NCBI GenBank assembly: GCA_028280525.1
Contig: JANQLR010000200.1
Location: 1 to 32,486, forward strand
Direction: 5' to 3'
Origin: Longimicrobiales bacterium
GTDB taxonomy: Bacteria > Gemmatimonadota > Gemmatimonadetes > Longimicrobiales > Gaopeijiaceae
DNA: 32,486 bases
The notes under the pieces are model-generated. The model had not been told where the DNA came from, did not search any database, and saw only the letters and a list, made by a program, of their open reading frames with translations. Of the stretch, positions 1 through 7,963 are shown in pieces. The translations under genes and the position numbers were made by a program. Positions within the stretch are counted from its first letter, which is position 1; each line of letters opens with the position of its first letter.

Positions 1-549
1 GACGAGGGGCTGGACGCCCGGGAGGTCGAGGAGCTCCTTCGCCGCCGCGAGGGCCGCGCCATCCCACCGCATCCGCTCCGTCGTTCCGGCGCGGACCGAG
101 TCGTGGGGTACGCCGTCGAGGCCGACCTCTTCGTTCCTGCGGCGATCTCGGGGTCGGTGGACCGGACCCGGCTGGAGGGTCTCCGGCACGCCGGCGTGCG
201 GACGATCGTGTGTGGGGCGAATCAGCCCTTCCGCGAGTCGCGGCTGGGGGACACCCGGACGCAGCGCGAAGCCGACGACGGCTTCGAGATCGTCGCGGAC
301 GTCATCGGCAGCCTGGGGATGGCGCGTGCCTTCCACTACCTGATGCGCTCCGGCGCCGAAACGACACCCAGCGACGTATTCGGGGCGGTCCGGGAGACGG
401 TGGACGACGCCTTCGAACAGGTGCGCGCCCGTTTCGGACCGTCGGGTCACGGGTGGCTGGGGGCCACGATCGACGTTGCACTGGAGCTCCGGGAGGACCC
501 CGAGGCCCCGCAGGCAACGGATCAGACGGCGGGATCGACGGGGACCTGA
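1..549 (+). CDS. Glu/Leu/Phe/Val dehydrogenase, C-terminal part (5' end outside window)
   Basis: The frame is open from the first base, so the start lies upstream; 182 residues are visible. The family oxidatively deaminates an amino acid with NAD(P). The visible part is the distal nucleotide-binding and helical C-terminal region: a strand ending in ADLFVPAA (where these enzymes read D-[IVL]-x-[VIL]-P-A-A), a later VCGANQPF (the usual 'GAAN' position), then FEIVADVIGSLGMARAFHYLM, which matches the 'PDxIANxGMAR' segment of amino-acid dehydrogenases of the Bacteroidota type. The catalytic N-terminal half is not visible, so substrate preference cannot be judged. A GTG at 103 is internal, because good coding sequence continues upstream of it. 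The last 28 bases overlap the end of the convergent hydrolase gene. Confidence 0.75.
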   Translation, partial: DEGLDAREVEELLRRREGRAIPPHPLRRSGADRVVGYAVEADLFVPAAISGSVDRTRLEGLRHAGVRTIVCGANQPFRESRLGDTRTQREADDGFEIVADVIGSLGMARAFHYLMRSGAETTPSDVFGAVRETVDDAFEQVRARFGPSGHGWLGATIDVALELREDPEAPQATDQTAGSTGT

Positions 550-1385
550 CCCTCCAGGAAGTGCGCGATCCGGTCGTGGACGTCCGGGCGGTCGAGGACG
601 TCGGAGTGGCCGGCCCCCTCCACGATCTCGGGTTCGAGCCCGAGCTGGCGCGCCAGGAGGGTGCCCTGATCGACGGGGACCTGTCGATCGCGCTCGGGCT
701 GCACGACCAGCGTCGGTACCCGGACGTCCCGGGCTCGGAGGCCGGGGTGGATCGAGTCGTACGGAACTCCGACCCGCCGCTTCCACAGGAGCCGGAAGGC
801 GGAGATCAGCGGCCCCGCAGGGAGTCTCTTCCGCTCCAGGTGACGCCGGGTGGCGTCGTAGACGTCGCAGGGGGCTGCCACGGTCACGAGCCGGTCGACC
901 GGCCCCCCGTCCGCCGCCACCAGGAGTCCCGCCGCGCCGCCCATCGAGTGCCCGACCACCGTGAGTGAGGCCCCGGGGTAGCGCTCGCGGAGCGTCTTCG
1001 CGGCCCGTGCCACGTCGTCCCGGAAGTGACGAAGGGTGACGAAGCTGCCGTCCGAGCTTCGTCCGTGCCCGCGGACGTCGACGGTGGCCACGGCGTGCCC
1101 GGCGTCGACCAGCTTCGGTGCCATGCCGAGGGAGCGGTCGGAGTTGGCGCCCCAGCCGTGCACGAGGAGCACGACCGAGTCGCGCCCCTGACCCGGCTCC
1201 ATCACCCACATGCGGAGCTCCACATCGCCGTCGACGACGACCTCGTCCCCGCGGAGTCCGACGTCTTCGGGCGTACGCAGGGCTCGCCGGCGGGGCGGTC
1301 GGAGGAACCGCAGCGCCGCTCGGTCGAGGGCGACCCCCACCCCGACCGAGACCAGGACGATCGCGATGAGAACGAGCGGGCTCAC
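522..1385 (-). CDS. alpha/beta hydrolase with N-terminal membrane anchor
   Basis: This is a 287-residue serine hydrolase of the alpha/beta fold. A single hydrophobic segment at residues 4-19 probably anchors it in the inner membrane. The oxyanion region is VHGWG near residue 75, the nucleophile elbow is GHSMGG with Ser147, and the acid and base are probably Asp233 (PERD) and His260 (GAGHSD), so the triad looks complete. The GTG start at 1385 overlaps the stop of the FAD-subunit gene as GTGA, which implies translational coupling and decides the start; the much longer open frame upstream is the shadow of the FAD gene. It is the last gene of the molybdo-flavoenzyme operon. Esterase, lipase or thioesterase activity are all possible and I cannot choose between them. 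Confidence 0.85.
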   Translation of the reverse strand: MSPLVLIAIVLVSVGVGVALDRAALRFLRPPRRRALRTPEDVGLRGDEVVVDGDVELRMWVMEPGQGRDSVVLLVHGWGANSDRSLGMAPKLVDAGHAVATVDVRGHGRSSDGSFVTLRHFRDDVARAAKTLRERYPGASLTVVGHSMGGAAGLLVAADGGPVDRLVTVAAPCDVYDATRRHLERKRLPAGPLISAFRLLWKRRVGVPYDSIHPGLRARDVRVPTLVVQPERDRQVPVDQGTLLARQLGLEPEIVEGAGHSDVLDRPDVHDRIAHFLEGQVPVDPAV

Positions 1386-2386
1386 GCCGCCCGGGCCTCC
1401 AGCTCCGAACGGAGACGCTGCAGGGCGCGGCGGACGTGGACCGGGACCATCGCCCGCCGCCACTCCGGGTCGACGGTGATGTTCTCGAGGGGGTGGCACT
1501 GCGTGAAGGCGCGCTCGGCCACCGCCTCGATCGCCTCGTCGTCGAAGGGGCGCCCGACCACCCCGTCGAGTCCGCTCACCACCCGCGGGCGCGACCCGAG
1601 TCCCGTGACCACGAGCTCCGCGCCCTCGATCGGTCCGCCGGCCTCGGCATCGATCGCCACGGCCACCGTGAGGAGGGGGAAGTCGATCGACCTTCGCTGG
1701 CGCAGCTTGAGGTAGCTGATCCGCCGGCGGGTGGAGGGTGCGGGGATGCGAATCCGGACGAGGATCTCGTCGGGTCGTCGGCGCGTGTTCCAGATCCCGT
1801 CGGCGATGAAGAAGTCGCCGATGGGGATCGAGCGTTCCCCCTCCGGTCCGGCCAGGTCGAGCTCCGCGCCGAGGAGGTGAAGGACGGGCGGCGTGTCGGC
1901 GGAGTGCGCGGCGACGCACTTCTTTCCCACGCGCGTCACGTGACAGACGGTCCCCTCCTTCTTCAGGCAGTACCCGAGCGCCTCTCGCCAGAAGCGGGTC
2001 TGGTTGTAGTAGGTGCAGCGGGTCTCGAGGCAGACGTTGCCTCCGATCGTCGCGCGGTTGCGGATCTGGGGTCCCGCAACGTGCGCGGCCGCCTCTGCGA
2101 GTACTGTAAATCCAAGTCCGACTGACGGATGCGCCGCCACCTGCGCAAGTGTAACGCCCGCCCCGATGACGGACTCGCCCTCCCCGGAGAGGTGGATCTC
2201 ACCGATCTCGGGGAGCCGACCGAGCGAGACGAGGTGCGCCGGCTCGAAGAGCCCGTGCTTCATGTTCGGGACGAGGTCCGTCCCACCGGCGATCACCCGG
2301 GCGTCCTCTCCGTGCTCGGCGAGGAGGCCGACCGCGTCCTCGATTCGCTCGGGCCGGTGGTATCGGGTCGCGGGGAGCCGGAGCAT
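1382..2386 (-). CDS. FAD-binding subunit of a 4-hydroxybenzoyl-CoA reductase-like molybdo-flavoenzyme
   Basis: The 334-residue protein is the medium (FAD) subunit of a xanthine-oxidase-family enzyme. It passes electrons between FAD and the iron-sulfur subunit. FAD-binding motifs are IAGGTDLVPNMK (residues 32-43) and ATIGGNVC (112-119). Between the FAD domains is an extra loop with Cys124, Cys140, Cys148 and Cys157. The spacing of 16, 8 and 9 residues is the same as that reported for the [4Fe-4S] cluster ligands of the HcrB subunit of Thauera 4-hydroxybenzoyl-CoA reductase (Cys122/138/146/155, from memory). Ordinary xanthine dehydrogenase and CO dehydrogenase FAD subunits lack this loop. The C-terminal CO-dehydrogenase flavoprotein domain is complete. 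The ATG is preceded by GGGAGG and shares one base with the preceding stop (TGATG). The true substrate is unproven. Confidence 0.9.
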   Translation of the reverse strand: MLRLPATRYHRPERIEDAVGLLAEHGEDARVIAGGTDLVPNMKHGLFEPAHLVSLGRLPEIGEIHLSGEGESVIGAGVTLAQVAAHPSVGLGFTVLAEAAAHVAGPQIRNRATIGGNVCLETRCTYYNQTRFWREALGYCLKKEGTVCHVTRVGKKCVAAHSADTPPVLHLLGAELDLAGPEGERSIPIGDFFIADGIWNTRRRPDEILVRIRIPAPSTRRRISYLKLRQRRSIDFPLLTVAVAIDAEAGGPIEGAELVVTGLGSRPRVVSGLDGVVGRPFDDEAIEAVAERAFTQCHPLENITVDPEWRRAMVPVHVRRALQRLRSELEARAA

Positions 2387-3513
2387 CAGCGGCCTCCCGG
2401 GAGCGGCTCGGCCACCATGATCCCGTCCTGGCCCCGGATGTCGAGGATCCGCTCGGCGAGGGGGAGTTCGGAGATCTCGACGGCGCGCCCCACGAGCGGT
2501 GCGTGCATGAGGTGCAGCTCCCCATCGACTCGGACCGCGATCCCGGTGTGCGCCACGTCCAGCCCGTCCACGGTGCTGGTTGCCGCGATGAGGTCTCCCT
2601 CTGCGATTCGATCCGCGACGTCGCCGATGGCCTCCTGCGGGATGCGGAGGCGTTCGCCGCCGTTCAGTCGTGCCTCGACGGCGCGAATCGCCTCGACTGC
2701 CGCCGGATCGGAGAGCTGCCGGTACGCCTCCGGATGGGTCGACATGAAGTCGATCGGCTCGTCGTCCGCCGCCCCGCCGAGCTCTGCGGTCCGGAGGGAG
2801 ACGATGCCGCGGGCCTCGTTGTCCGACAGCCACTCCGAGAAGTAGTGGAGGCGGCTCGAGTACCCCGCCAGCCGGCCGTCCCGGTAGCGGATCTCCTCGA
2901 GGAGCGCCTCGTACGCCTCGCGCGCCCACGACGGATCCGCCTCCACCGCGCTCGCGGACCAGCGTCGCTGAAACCGGGTCAGGGCGAGGACGTTCTCGAT
3001 GTAGGTGACGCAATCCAGCTCGCGGAGATTGACGACGACCCGCTCCTCCCCGGGGCGTTCCAGCGTGGCCGGGGTGTACGTCCAGCCGAGGAGGGTCCGC
3101 CCCATCTCGGCGACGGCAGCCCGGAAGGAGAGGGTGTCGAGGCCGGCGGCGTCGGCCCACCGGATCCGCTCCCGAAAGGCGTCCCAGTCGGCCGCCGGCC
3201 ACGCGCCGGAGTCGGCGCTCCGGGCGGTGTCGCTCGGGTTAGGGACGACGGCGATTTCGGCGCGGAGCGCGTCGAGCTCCGCTGCCGCGAGTCGGGCTCG
3301 CGCTCCGGCATCGGAGCGGGGCGGGTCGTCGACCGCTACGGTCTCACTCGGTTGGGCGCCGGCGTCGAGAGCGGGATCCCGTTCATCGGAGGTTGCCGCG
3401 GCGTCGGCCGCCGGGACACCGTCCGCCGACCTGCAGGCGGTCGGCACGACCAGGAGCAGGCCGCCGAAGAGGAGGGCGACGGAACCTTGGACACGGCCGG
3501 GGCGCGGGATCAC
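2386..3513 (-). CDS. DUF1460 family, N-acetylmuramoyl-L-alanine amidase-like exported protein
   Basis: The 375-residue protein has an N-terminal export signal (hydrophobic residues 10-25) ending at Cys27 in PTAC. That is a weak lipobox, because proline occupies the -3 position. A low-complexity linker runs to about residue 75. The DUF1460 domain, an NlpC/P60-like papain fold, follows, with ELDCVTYIENVLAL carrying probable nucleophile Cys168, the family-typical DFMSTHPEAY near 255-264, and His322 in VAHTGIAV as the likely base. Relatives act on peptidoglycan fragments. The GTG start at 3513 overlaps the molybdenum-subunit stop as GTGA, and its own stop shares a base with the FAD-subunit ATG. 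Its position between two subunit genes of a cytoplasmic-type redox enzyme is odd; the functional link is unknown. Confidence 0.87.
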   Translation of the reverse strand: MIPRPGRVQGSVALLFGGLLLVVPTACRSADGVPAADAAATSDERDPALDAGAQPSETVAVDDPPRSDAGARARLAAAELDALRAEIAVVPNPSDTARSADSGAWPAADWDAFRERIRWADAAGLDTLSFRAAVAEMGRTLLGWTYTPATLERPGEERVVVNLRELDCVTYIENVLALTRFQRRWSASAVEADPSWAREAYEALLEEIRYRDGRLAGYSSRLHYFSEWLSDNEARGIVSLRTAELGGAADDEPIDFMSTHPEAYRQLSDPAAVEAIRAVEARLNGGERLRIPQEAIGDVADRIAEGDLIAATSTVDGLDVAHTGIAVRVDGELHLMHAPLVGRAVEISELPLAERILDIRGQDGIMVAEPLPGGR

Positions 3514-5975
3514 GCGCCCACCCCTGCCCGTCGGCTCGTGACCTCACCCGGCGCCTCCGGCTTCTTCAGCGCCTCCCGTCCCCCCGCCTCCCGGATCGCG
3601 CGCCACACCCTGGGCGGCGAGAAGGGTAGTGACGTAAGTCGAAGTCCGACCGCATCATGGATCGCGTTGGCGATCGCGGGGATCGACGGGTGGAGCGGCC
3701 CCTCTCCCGCCTCCTTCGCCCCGTACGGCCCCTCCGGATCGATCGACTCGATGATGAGCGACTGGAGCTCCGGAGTGTCGAGCGAGGTCGGGATCCGGTA
3801 GTCGAGGAGGCTCGGTCCGTCGTGGATCCCCGCGCGCCCGTGGTCGGCGTCCTTGAAGAGCTGCTGCTCCATCAACGCCTCGGCGAAGCCCATGTACGCC
3901 GACCCCTCCATCTGCCCCTCGACGATGACCGGGTTCAGCGCCCTGCCGCAGTCGTGGGCGACCCAGATCTTCCGGACCTCGACCACCCCGGTCTCGACGT
4001 CGACGTCGACCTCCGCGACGTGCGCGGTGAAGGAGTAGGCCGGGGAGGCGCCGATCGTCCCGCCGCGGTACTCGCCGTGCACGTCCTTCGGGGTGTTGTA
4101 CCATCCCGTCGCGCCGAGTGTCCCCGAGCGCGCCTCGGCGCGGTTGAAGGCCTCACGGATCGGCATGCGACGCGAGGTGTCCCGGGCCCACATCGCCCAG
4201 CCGCCCGCCAGAAGGACCGAGTTCGGCTTGACCTCCCACTCCTCCGCGACCGCCTCCTGCACCAGGCGCTTCACCTTCCTGCAGGCGTCGATGCAGGCGT
4301 TGCCGAGCATGAAGGTGACGCGAGAGGAGTAGGCGCCGAGGTCGACGGGGGTGAAGTCGGTGTCGCCCCGGAGCACCCGGACGTGCTCGAGGGGGACGCC
4401 GAGCTCCTCCGCCGCCACGTATGCGACCATCGAGTCCGTGCCCTGCCCGATCTCGCTCGCCCCGCTGAAGACGGCGACCCGGCCCGAGCGGTCGATCTGG
4501 ATCTGCACCGCGCTCTGAGGCATCTCGTTCGGGTAGATCGGGTAGTTCGTCCCCGAGATGTAGGTCGACCCCGCGACCCCGAGTCCCCGGCCAAAGGGGA
4601 GTCGGCGGTGTCGCTCGCGCCAACCGGAGGCCCGCTCGACGGCGTCCAGGCACTCCAGAAAGCCGTTCGAGGTGATGCGCAGCTCGTTGACCGTGCGCGT
4701 GTTCTCGCCGATGAAGTTGCGTCGGCGCAGCTCGATCGGATCGATCCCGAGCTGCTCGGCGAGCCGGTCGAGCTGGACCTCGAAGGCGAAGCGGGGCTGG
4801 ACTGAACCGTGGCCTCGCTTCGGGCCGCACGCGGGCTTGTTCGTGTAGACGCGCGTCGAGTCGAAGCGGTACGCCGGCATCGCGTACGGAGCGCAGAGGA
4901 GCTGGCCCGAGTAGTAGGTCGTGACCAGCCCGAAGGAGGCGTACGCCCCGCCGTCCAGCACGATCTTCGCATCGACCCCGGTCAGCTGTCCGTCCGCGGT
5001 GGCCCCCGTCCGGTAGCGCATGTGATAGGGGTGGCGCCCGCGGTGGGCGTAGAAGACCTCCTCGCGGGTGTAGAGGATCTTCACCGGGCGACCGGTGCGA
5101 CGCGCGAGGAGCGCGACGCAGAACTCAAGGTCGAAGGGCTCACTCTTCCCGCCGAACCCTCCACCGACCGGGGGCTGCAGCACCCGGACGAGCGCCGGGT
5201 CGACCTCCAGCACCCGCGCCAGTTCGCGATGCAGGTAGTGCGGCACCTGCGTCGACGACCAGACGGTCAGTCGCCCGTCCTCCTCCCAGCGGCCGATGGC
5301 GCAGTGCGGCTCGATCGGGGTGTGGGTCGTCCCCTCGAAGTAGTAGTCCGACTGGACCACCACCTCGGACCGGTCGAACTCCTCCTGAAGCTCGCCGAAC
5401 TCGAGCCGGACCATCTTGGTCACGTTCCCGTTCCACCCCTCCTTCCGGGGCGGATGGATGTAGTCGCCGGCGTCGTAGGAGCCCTCGGTCGCGAGCGCCT
5501 CGTGGGGGTCGAGGTGGGTGGGGAGGATCTCGTACTCCACCTCGATGCGCTCGAGCGCCCGGTTTGCCGTGTCCTCGTCGACGGCGGCGACCGCCGCGAC
5601 TCCGTCCCCGATGTAGCGCACTCGGTCGACCGCGAGCGCGTGCTCGTCGCGCGTCCACGGGATGATGCCGTAGGCGATCGGCATGTCCTGACCGGTGACG
5701 ACGGCGTGAACTCCAGGGAGCCCTTCGGCTGCGGAGGCGTCGATGCGGACGATGCGCGCGTGGGCGTGCGGGGAGCGCAGGATCTTTCCGTGCAGCATCC
5801 CCGGGAGCTGAACGTCGTCGGTGTACTCCGCCCGCCCCGTCGACTTCGCGAGCCCGTCGATCTTTCGCTGGGGTGATCCGATCAAGGTGAAGTCCGACTG
5901 GGGTTTACGCGCCTCGGTGTCCGCCGTCTGCCGAGCGTCGGCGCGCGCCCCGTCGTCCTGGCTGCGCTGGATCAT
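3510..5975 (-). CDS. molybdopterin-binding subunit, xanthine dehydrogenase / 4-hydroxybenzoyl-CoA reductase family
   Basis: This is the 821-residue large catalytic subunit, a usual length for the family. An a/b hammerhead domain (about residues 45-160, containing GRAEYTDDVQLPGMLHG and VRYIGDGVAAVAAVDE) is followed by the molybdopterin domains. Cofactor motifs visible are QPPVGGGFGGK (267-277), the EIGQGTDS segment in the second half and EAGEGP near the C-terminus, where Glu758 is the probable catalytic base next to the Mo site. It should bind a molybdopterin cytosine dinucleotide cofactor, as family members do. The ATG at 5975 overlaps the stop of the [2Fe-2S] subunit as ATGA. The first 30 residues are polar and look disordered; there is no Tat motif, so a cytoplasmic location is likely. 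No CoA ligase or aromatic ring-cleavage gene is present in the window to define the pathway. Confidence 0.92.
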   Translation of the reverse strand: MIQRSQDDGARADARQTADTEARKPQSDFTLIGSPQRKIDGLAKSTGRAEYTDDVQLPGMLHGKILRSPHAHARIVRIDASAAEGLPGVHAVVTGQDMPIAYGIIPWTRDEHALAVDRVRYIGDGVAAVAAVDEDTANRALERIEVEYEILPTHLDPHEALATEGSYDAGDYIHPPRKEGWNGNVTKMVRLEFGELQEEFDRSEVVVQSDYYFEGTTHTPIEPHCAIGRWEEDGRLTVWSSTQVPHYLHRELARVLEVDPALVRVLQPPVGGGFGGKSEPFDLEFCVALLARRTGRPVKILYTREEVFYAHRGRHPYHMRYRTGATADGQLTGVDAKIVLDGGAYASFGLVTTYYSGQLLCAPYAMPAYRFDSTRVYTNKPACGPKRGHGSVQPRFAFEVQLDRLAEQLGIDPIELRRRNFIGENTRTVNELRITSNGFLECLDAVERASGWRERHRRLPFGRGLGVAGSTYISGTNYPIYPNEMPQSAVQIQIDRSGRVAVFSGASEIGQGTDSMVAYVAAEELGVPLEHVRVLRGDTDFTPVDLGAYSSRVTFMLGNACIDACRKVKRLVQEAVAEEWEVKPNSVLLAGGWAMWARDTSRRMPIREAFNRAEARSGTLGATGWYNTPKDVHGEYRGGTIGASPAYSFTAHVAEVDVDVETGVVEVRKIWVAHDCGRALNPVIVEGQMEGSAYMGFAEALMEQQLFKDADHGRAGIHDGPSLLDYRIPTSLDTPELQSLIIESIDPEGPYGAKEAGEGPLHPSIPAIANAIHDAVGLRLTSLPFSPPRVWRAIREAGGREALKKPEAPGEVTSRRAGVGA

Positions 5976-6460
5976 CCCGCCTCCGGGAGCCGCTGTGCGG
6001 CGGCGAGGATCGCGTCGTAAATCTTCGCGTATCCGGTGCACCGGCAGAGGTTGCCGGCGAGGGCCTCGCGGACCTCGTCCAGAGCGGGACGTGGGTTGGC
6101 CTCGAGGAGGGCGACGGCGGAGCAGAGGATCCCCGGGGTGCAGAATCCGCACTGGGCCGCGCCGTAGAGGTCGAACTCGTCCTGGACCGGGTGGAGTCCA
6201 TCCGGTCCTCCCGACAGCCCCTCGACCGTGCGGATCTCCCGACCTTCCGCTTCCAGGACGGGCAGGATGCAGGACAGCGTCGGCGCGCCGTCGATCAGGA
6301 CGGTGCACGCTCCGCAGTCCCCCTTGTCGCACCCCTGCTTCGTCCCGGTCAGCCCCAGCATGTAGCGCAGCGTCTCGACCAGCGTGTGGTGAACCGGCAC
6401 CCCGACCTCGTGTACATCTCCGTTCACTCGGAGCCGGATCAGGGTTCGGGTCGGGTCCAC
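5972..6460 (-). CDS. [2Fe-2S] subunit of the xanthine dehydrogenase family
   Basis: With the GTG start at 6460 the protein has 162 residues, the normal size for this small subunit. It carries two [2Fe-2S] clusters: a plant-ferredoxin-type site at Cys44, Cys49, Cys52 and Cys64 (GCDKGDCGACTV) and the helical-domain site at Cys104, Cys107, Cys139 and Cys141 (QCGFCTPG and LCRCTGY). It relays electrons between the Mo centre and FAD. It is the first gene of the operon. The start is uncertain: a TTG at 6532 would add 24 residues rich in proline and leucine that do not resemble the family, and the in-frame GTG at 6460 has no strong ribosome binding site. Upstream lies a 190-base divergent gap shared with the bacilliredoxin gene. 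Confidence 0.9.
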   Translation of the reverse strand: MDPTRTLIRLRVNGDVHEVGVPVHHTLVETLRYMLGLTGTKQGCDKGDCGACTVLIDGAPTLSCILPVLEAEGREIRTVEGLSGGPDGLHPVQDEFDLYGAAQCGFCTPGILCSAVALLEANPRPALDEVREALAGNLCRCTGYAKIYDAILAAAQRLPEAG

Positions 6461-6650
6461 GGGCAGCAGCAGCAGGGGTGGAGCGGGGCGCGAGAGTCCA
6501 TCAAGTTGTGGGATCGTCTCGCACCGCGGCAAGCCGCTTCGGCCGGCGCGGACCCCTGCGGGAACAGTGAACAGGGGGCGCGGATTTCCGTGCCCGCACC
6601 GACCCCAACGCCAGCCGGGCCACGGACGCCCGGAGCAGGAGAGATCGAAG

Positions 6651-7067
6651 ATGCCCTACCCCGAGATGATGGTCGCCCCCATGCGCGAGGATCTCGTCCG
6701 CATCGGCTTCCGCGAGCTGCGCGGCCCGAGCGACGTCGACGAGGTGCTCGGCGGCGAGACCCGCACCACCCTCCTCGTCGTCAACTCCGTCTGCGGCTGC
6801 GCCGCCGGCGCCGCCCGCCCCGGGGTGTACCTCTCGCTGCAGGGTGAGGAGAAGCCCGAGGTTCTCACGACCGTCTTCGCCGGTCAGGATCTCGACGCCA
6901 CCGAGCGGGCCCGCCAGTACATCACCGGCTACCCGCCGAGCTCCCCTGCCGTTGCGCTCTTCAAGGACCAGGAGCTGGTCTACATGATGGAGCGCCACCA
7001 GATCGAGGGCAGCACGCCTCAGCAGATCGCGGCCGAGCTGCAGAAGGCGTACGCGGAGCACTGCTGA
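6651..7067 (+). CDS. bacilliredoxin, BrxA/BrxB family
   Basis: The 138-residue thioredoxin-fold protein matches the BrxA/BrxB (YphP/YqiW) family along its length. The active site is NSVCGCAAG with Cys48 and Cys50, the CGC motif of the family, and a third cysteine is the C-terminal residue. Members remove bacillithiol from S-bacillithiolated proteins in Firmicutes; in other phyla the thiol partner may differ, so the substrate here is inference. The start is ATG at 6651 with AGGAGAG at 6637-6643. A strong hairpin follows nine bases after the stop, so it is probably transcribed alone. Confidence 0.93.
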   Translation: MPYPEMMVAPMREDLVRIGFRELRGPSDVDEVLGGETRTTLLVVNSVCGCAAGAARPGVYLSLQGEEKPEVLTTVFAGQDLDATERARQYITGYPPSSPAVALFKDQELVYMMERHQIEGSTPQQIAAELQKAYAEHC

Positions 7068-7076
7068 AGTACCCGA

Positions 7077-7107
7077 GGGGGCTCGCGGACGGGCGCCGCG
7101 AGCTCCC
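7077..7107 (+). terminator. hairpin downstream of the bacilliredoxin gene
   Basis: A 12-pair stem (7077-7088 with 7096-7107, including one G-U pair) closes a 7-base loop and begins 9 bases after the bacilliredoxin stop. There is no T-tract, which is common in GC-rich genomes, so termination is inferred from position and stem strength. Confidence 0.6.
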
Positions 7108-7210
7108 GGGGCGGCGGCGATGATCCGTGACGGATGGTCCCTGCTCCCCGCGTAGCTCGAGCGTTCGTCCCCTCCGGCACCGACGACGGCTCCGGTCGTT
7201 CGGAGGACTG

Positions 7211-7954
7211 ATGGACATCCACGTCGAGAACACGACGCACGCGTCGATCGCGGACCTCCGGGAGGCGTATCGGACGGAGGCCGGATGTCAGGTCGTGCGC
7301 GATTCGATCCTCCGTCGGGGCCTCGCGGACGCATGGCAGATCGAGCTGCACGGAGAGCGGGTCGGCTACGCCGGAGTCTGGAACCGGTACACGCCCGACC
7401 GCCTGATGGAGTTCTTCGTGCTGCCGGAGCATCGATCGGTCGAATCGCAGCTCTTCTCCGCCGTGGTTCGTGCCGCGGGCGCGACCTCGGCCGAGGCACA
7501 GACCAACATCGAGCCCCAGTATCGCGTGGTGCGCGAGCACACCTCGGGCGCGACGACGGAGAAGCTTCTCTTCGGCGACGGTGCAGATCCGGGGCCGTCC
7601 AGACCCGATCTCGGCTTCCGCGCGCGGCGGGCCTCCGAGGAGGGCCCGGAAGGGGAGTGGGTGGTGACGTCCGCCGGCCGGGTCGTGGGCGCGGGCGGCA
7701 TCCTCCACCACTACAACCCGCCGTACGCGGACCTCTTCATGGAGGTCGTACCGGAAGCGCGCGGGCACGGCGTCGGCAGCTTCCTGGTGGGGCAGCTTCG
7801 CCGAGAGTGCCTGGAGCTGGGCAAGATCCCCGCGGCCCGGTGCGACCCGACGAACGAGGCCTCGAGAAGGACCCTGCTCCGTGGAGGGTTGGTCGAGGTC
7901 GGCGCGATCGTGTTCGGCAGGCTCCGGGGGACGCCGCCCCGCGCCCGGCTCTGA
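7211..7954 (+). CDS. GNAT family N-acetyltransferase, two-domain
   Basis: The protein has 247 residues, about twice the length of a single GNAT domain. The C-terminal half (about 130-245) is a recognisable GNAT domain with the acetyl-CoA motif RGHGVG at 184-189 after strand LFMEVVPEA. The N-terminal half (VGYAGVWNRY...RLMEFFVLPEHR) has the strand order of a second, degenerate GNAT domain without the R-x-x-G-x-G loop. The ATG at 7211 is preceded by GGAGGA at 7202-7207; an ATG-like extension further upstream would encode an arginine-rich stretch unlike the family. The stop lies 9 bases from that of the convergent arginase gene. The substrate is unknown. Confidence 0.8.
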   Translation: MDIHVENTTHASIADLREAYRTEAGCQVVRDSILRRGLADAWQIELHGERVGYAGVWNRYTPDRLMEFFVLPEHRSVESQLFSAVVRAAGATSAEAQTNIEPQYRVVREHTSGATTEKLLFGDGADPGPSRPDLGFRARRASEEGPEGEWVVTSAGRVVGAGGILHHYNPPYADLFMEVVPEARGHGVGSFLVGQLRRECLELGKIPAARCDPTNEASRRTLLRGGLVEVGAIVFGRLRGTPPRARL

Positions 7955-7963
7955 GGACCCTCC

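Noticed and set aside
1386-1919. Upstream extension of the alpha/beta hydrolase frame
   Set aside because: It overlaps the FAD-subunit gene in another frame and has arginine-rich shadow composition; the GTGA overlap at 1382-1385 gives a better start.
2387-3202. Upstream extension of the FAD-subunit frame
   Set aside because: It lies inside the DUF1460 gene in another frame and shows no family similarity; TGATG at 2384-2388 with GGGAGG upstream is convincing.
6461-6532. TTG start for the [2Fe-2S] subunit
   Set aside because: The added residues are proline/leucine-rich and unlike the family; the GTG at 6460 gives the normal size, though the start remains uncertain.
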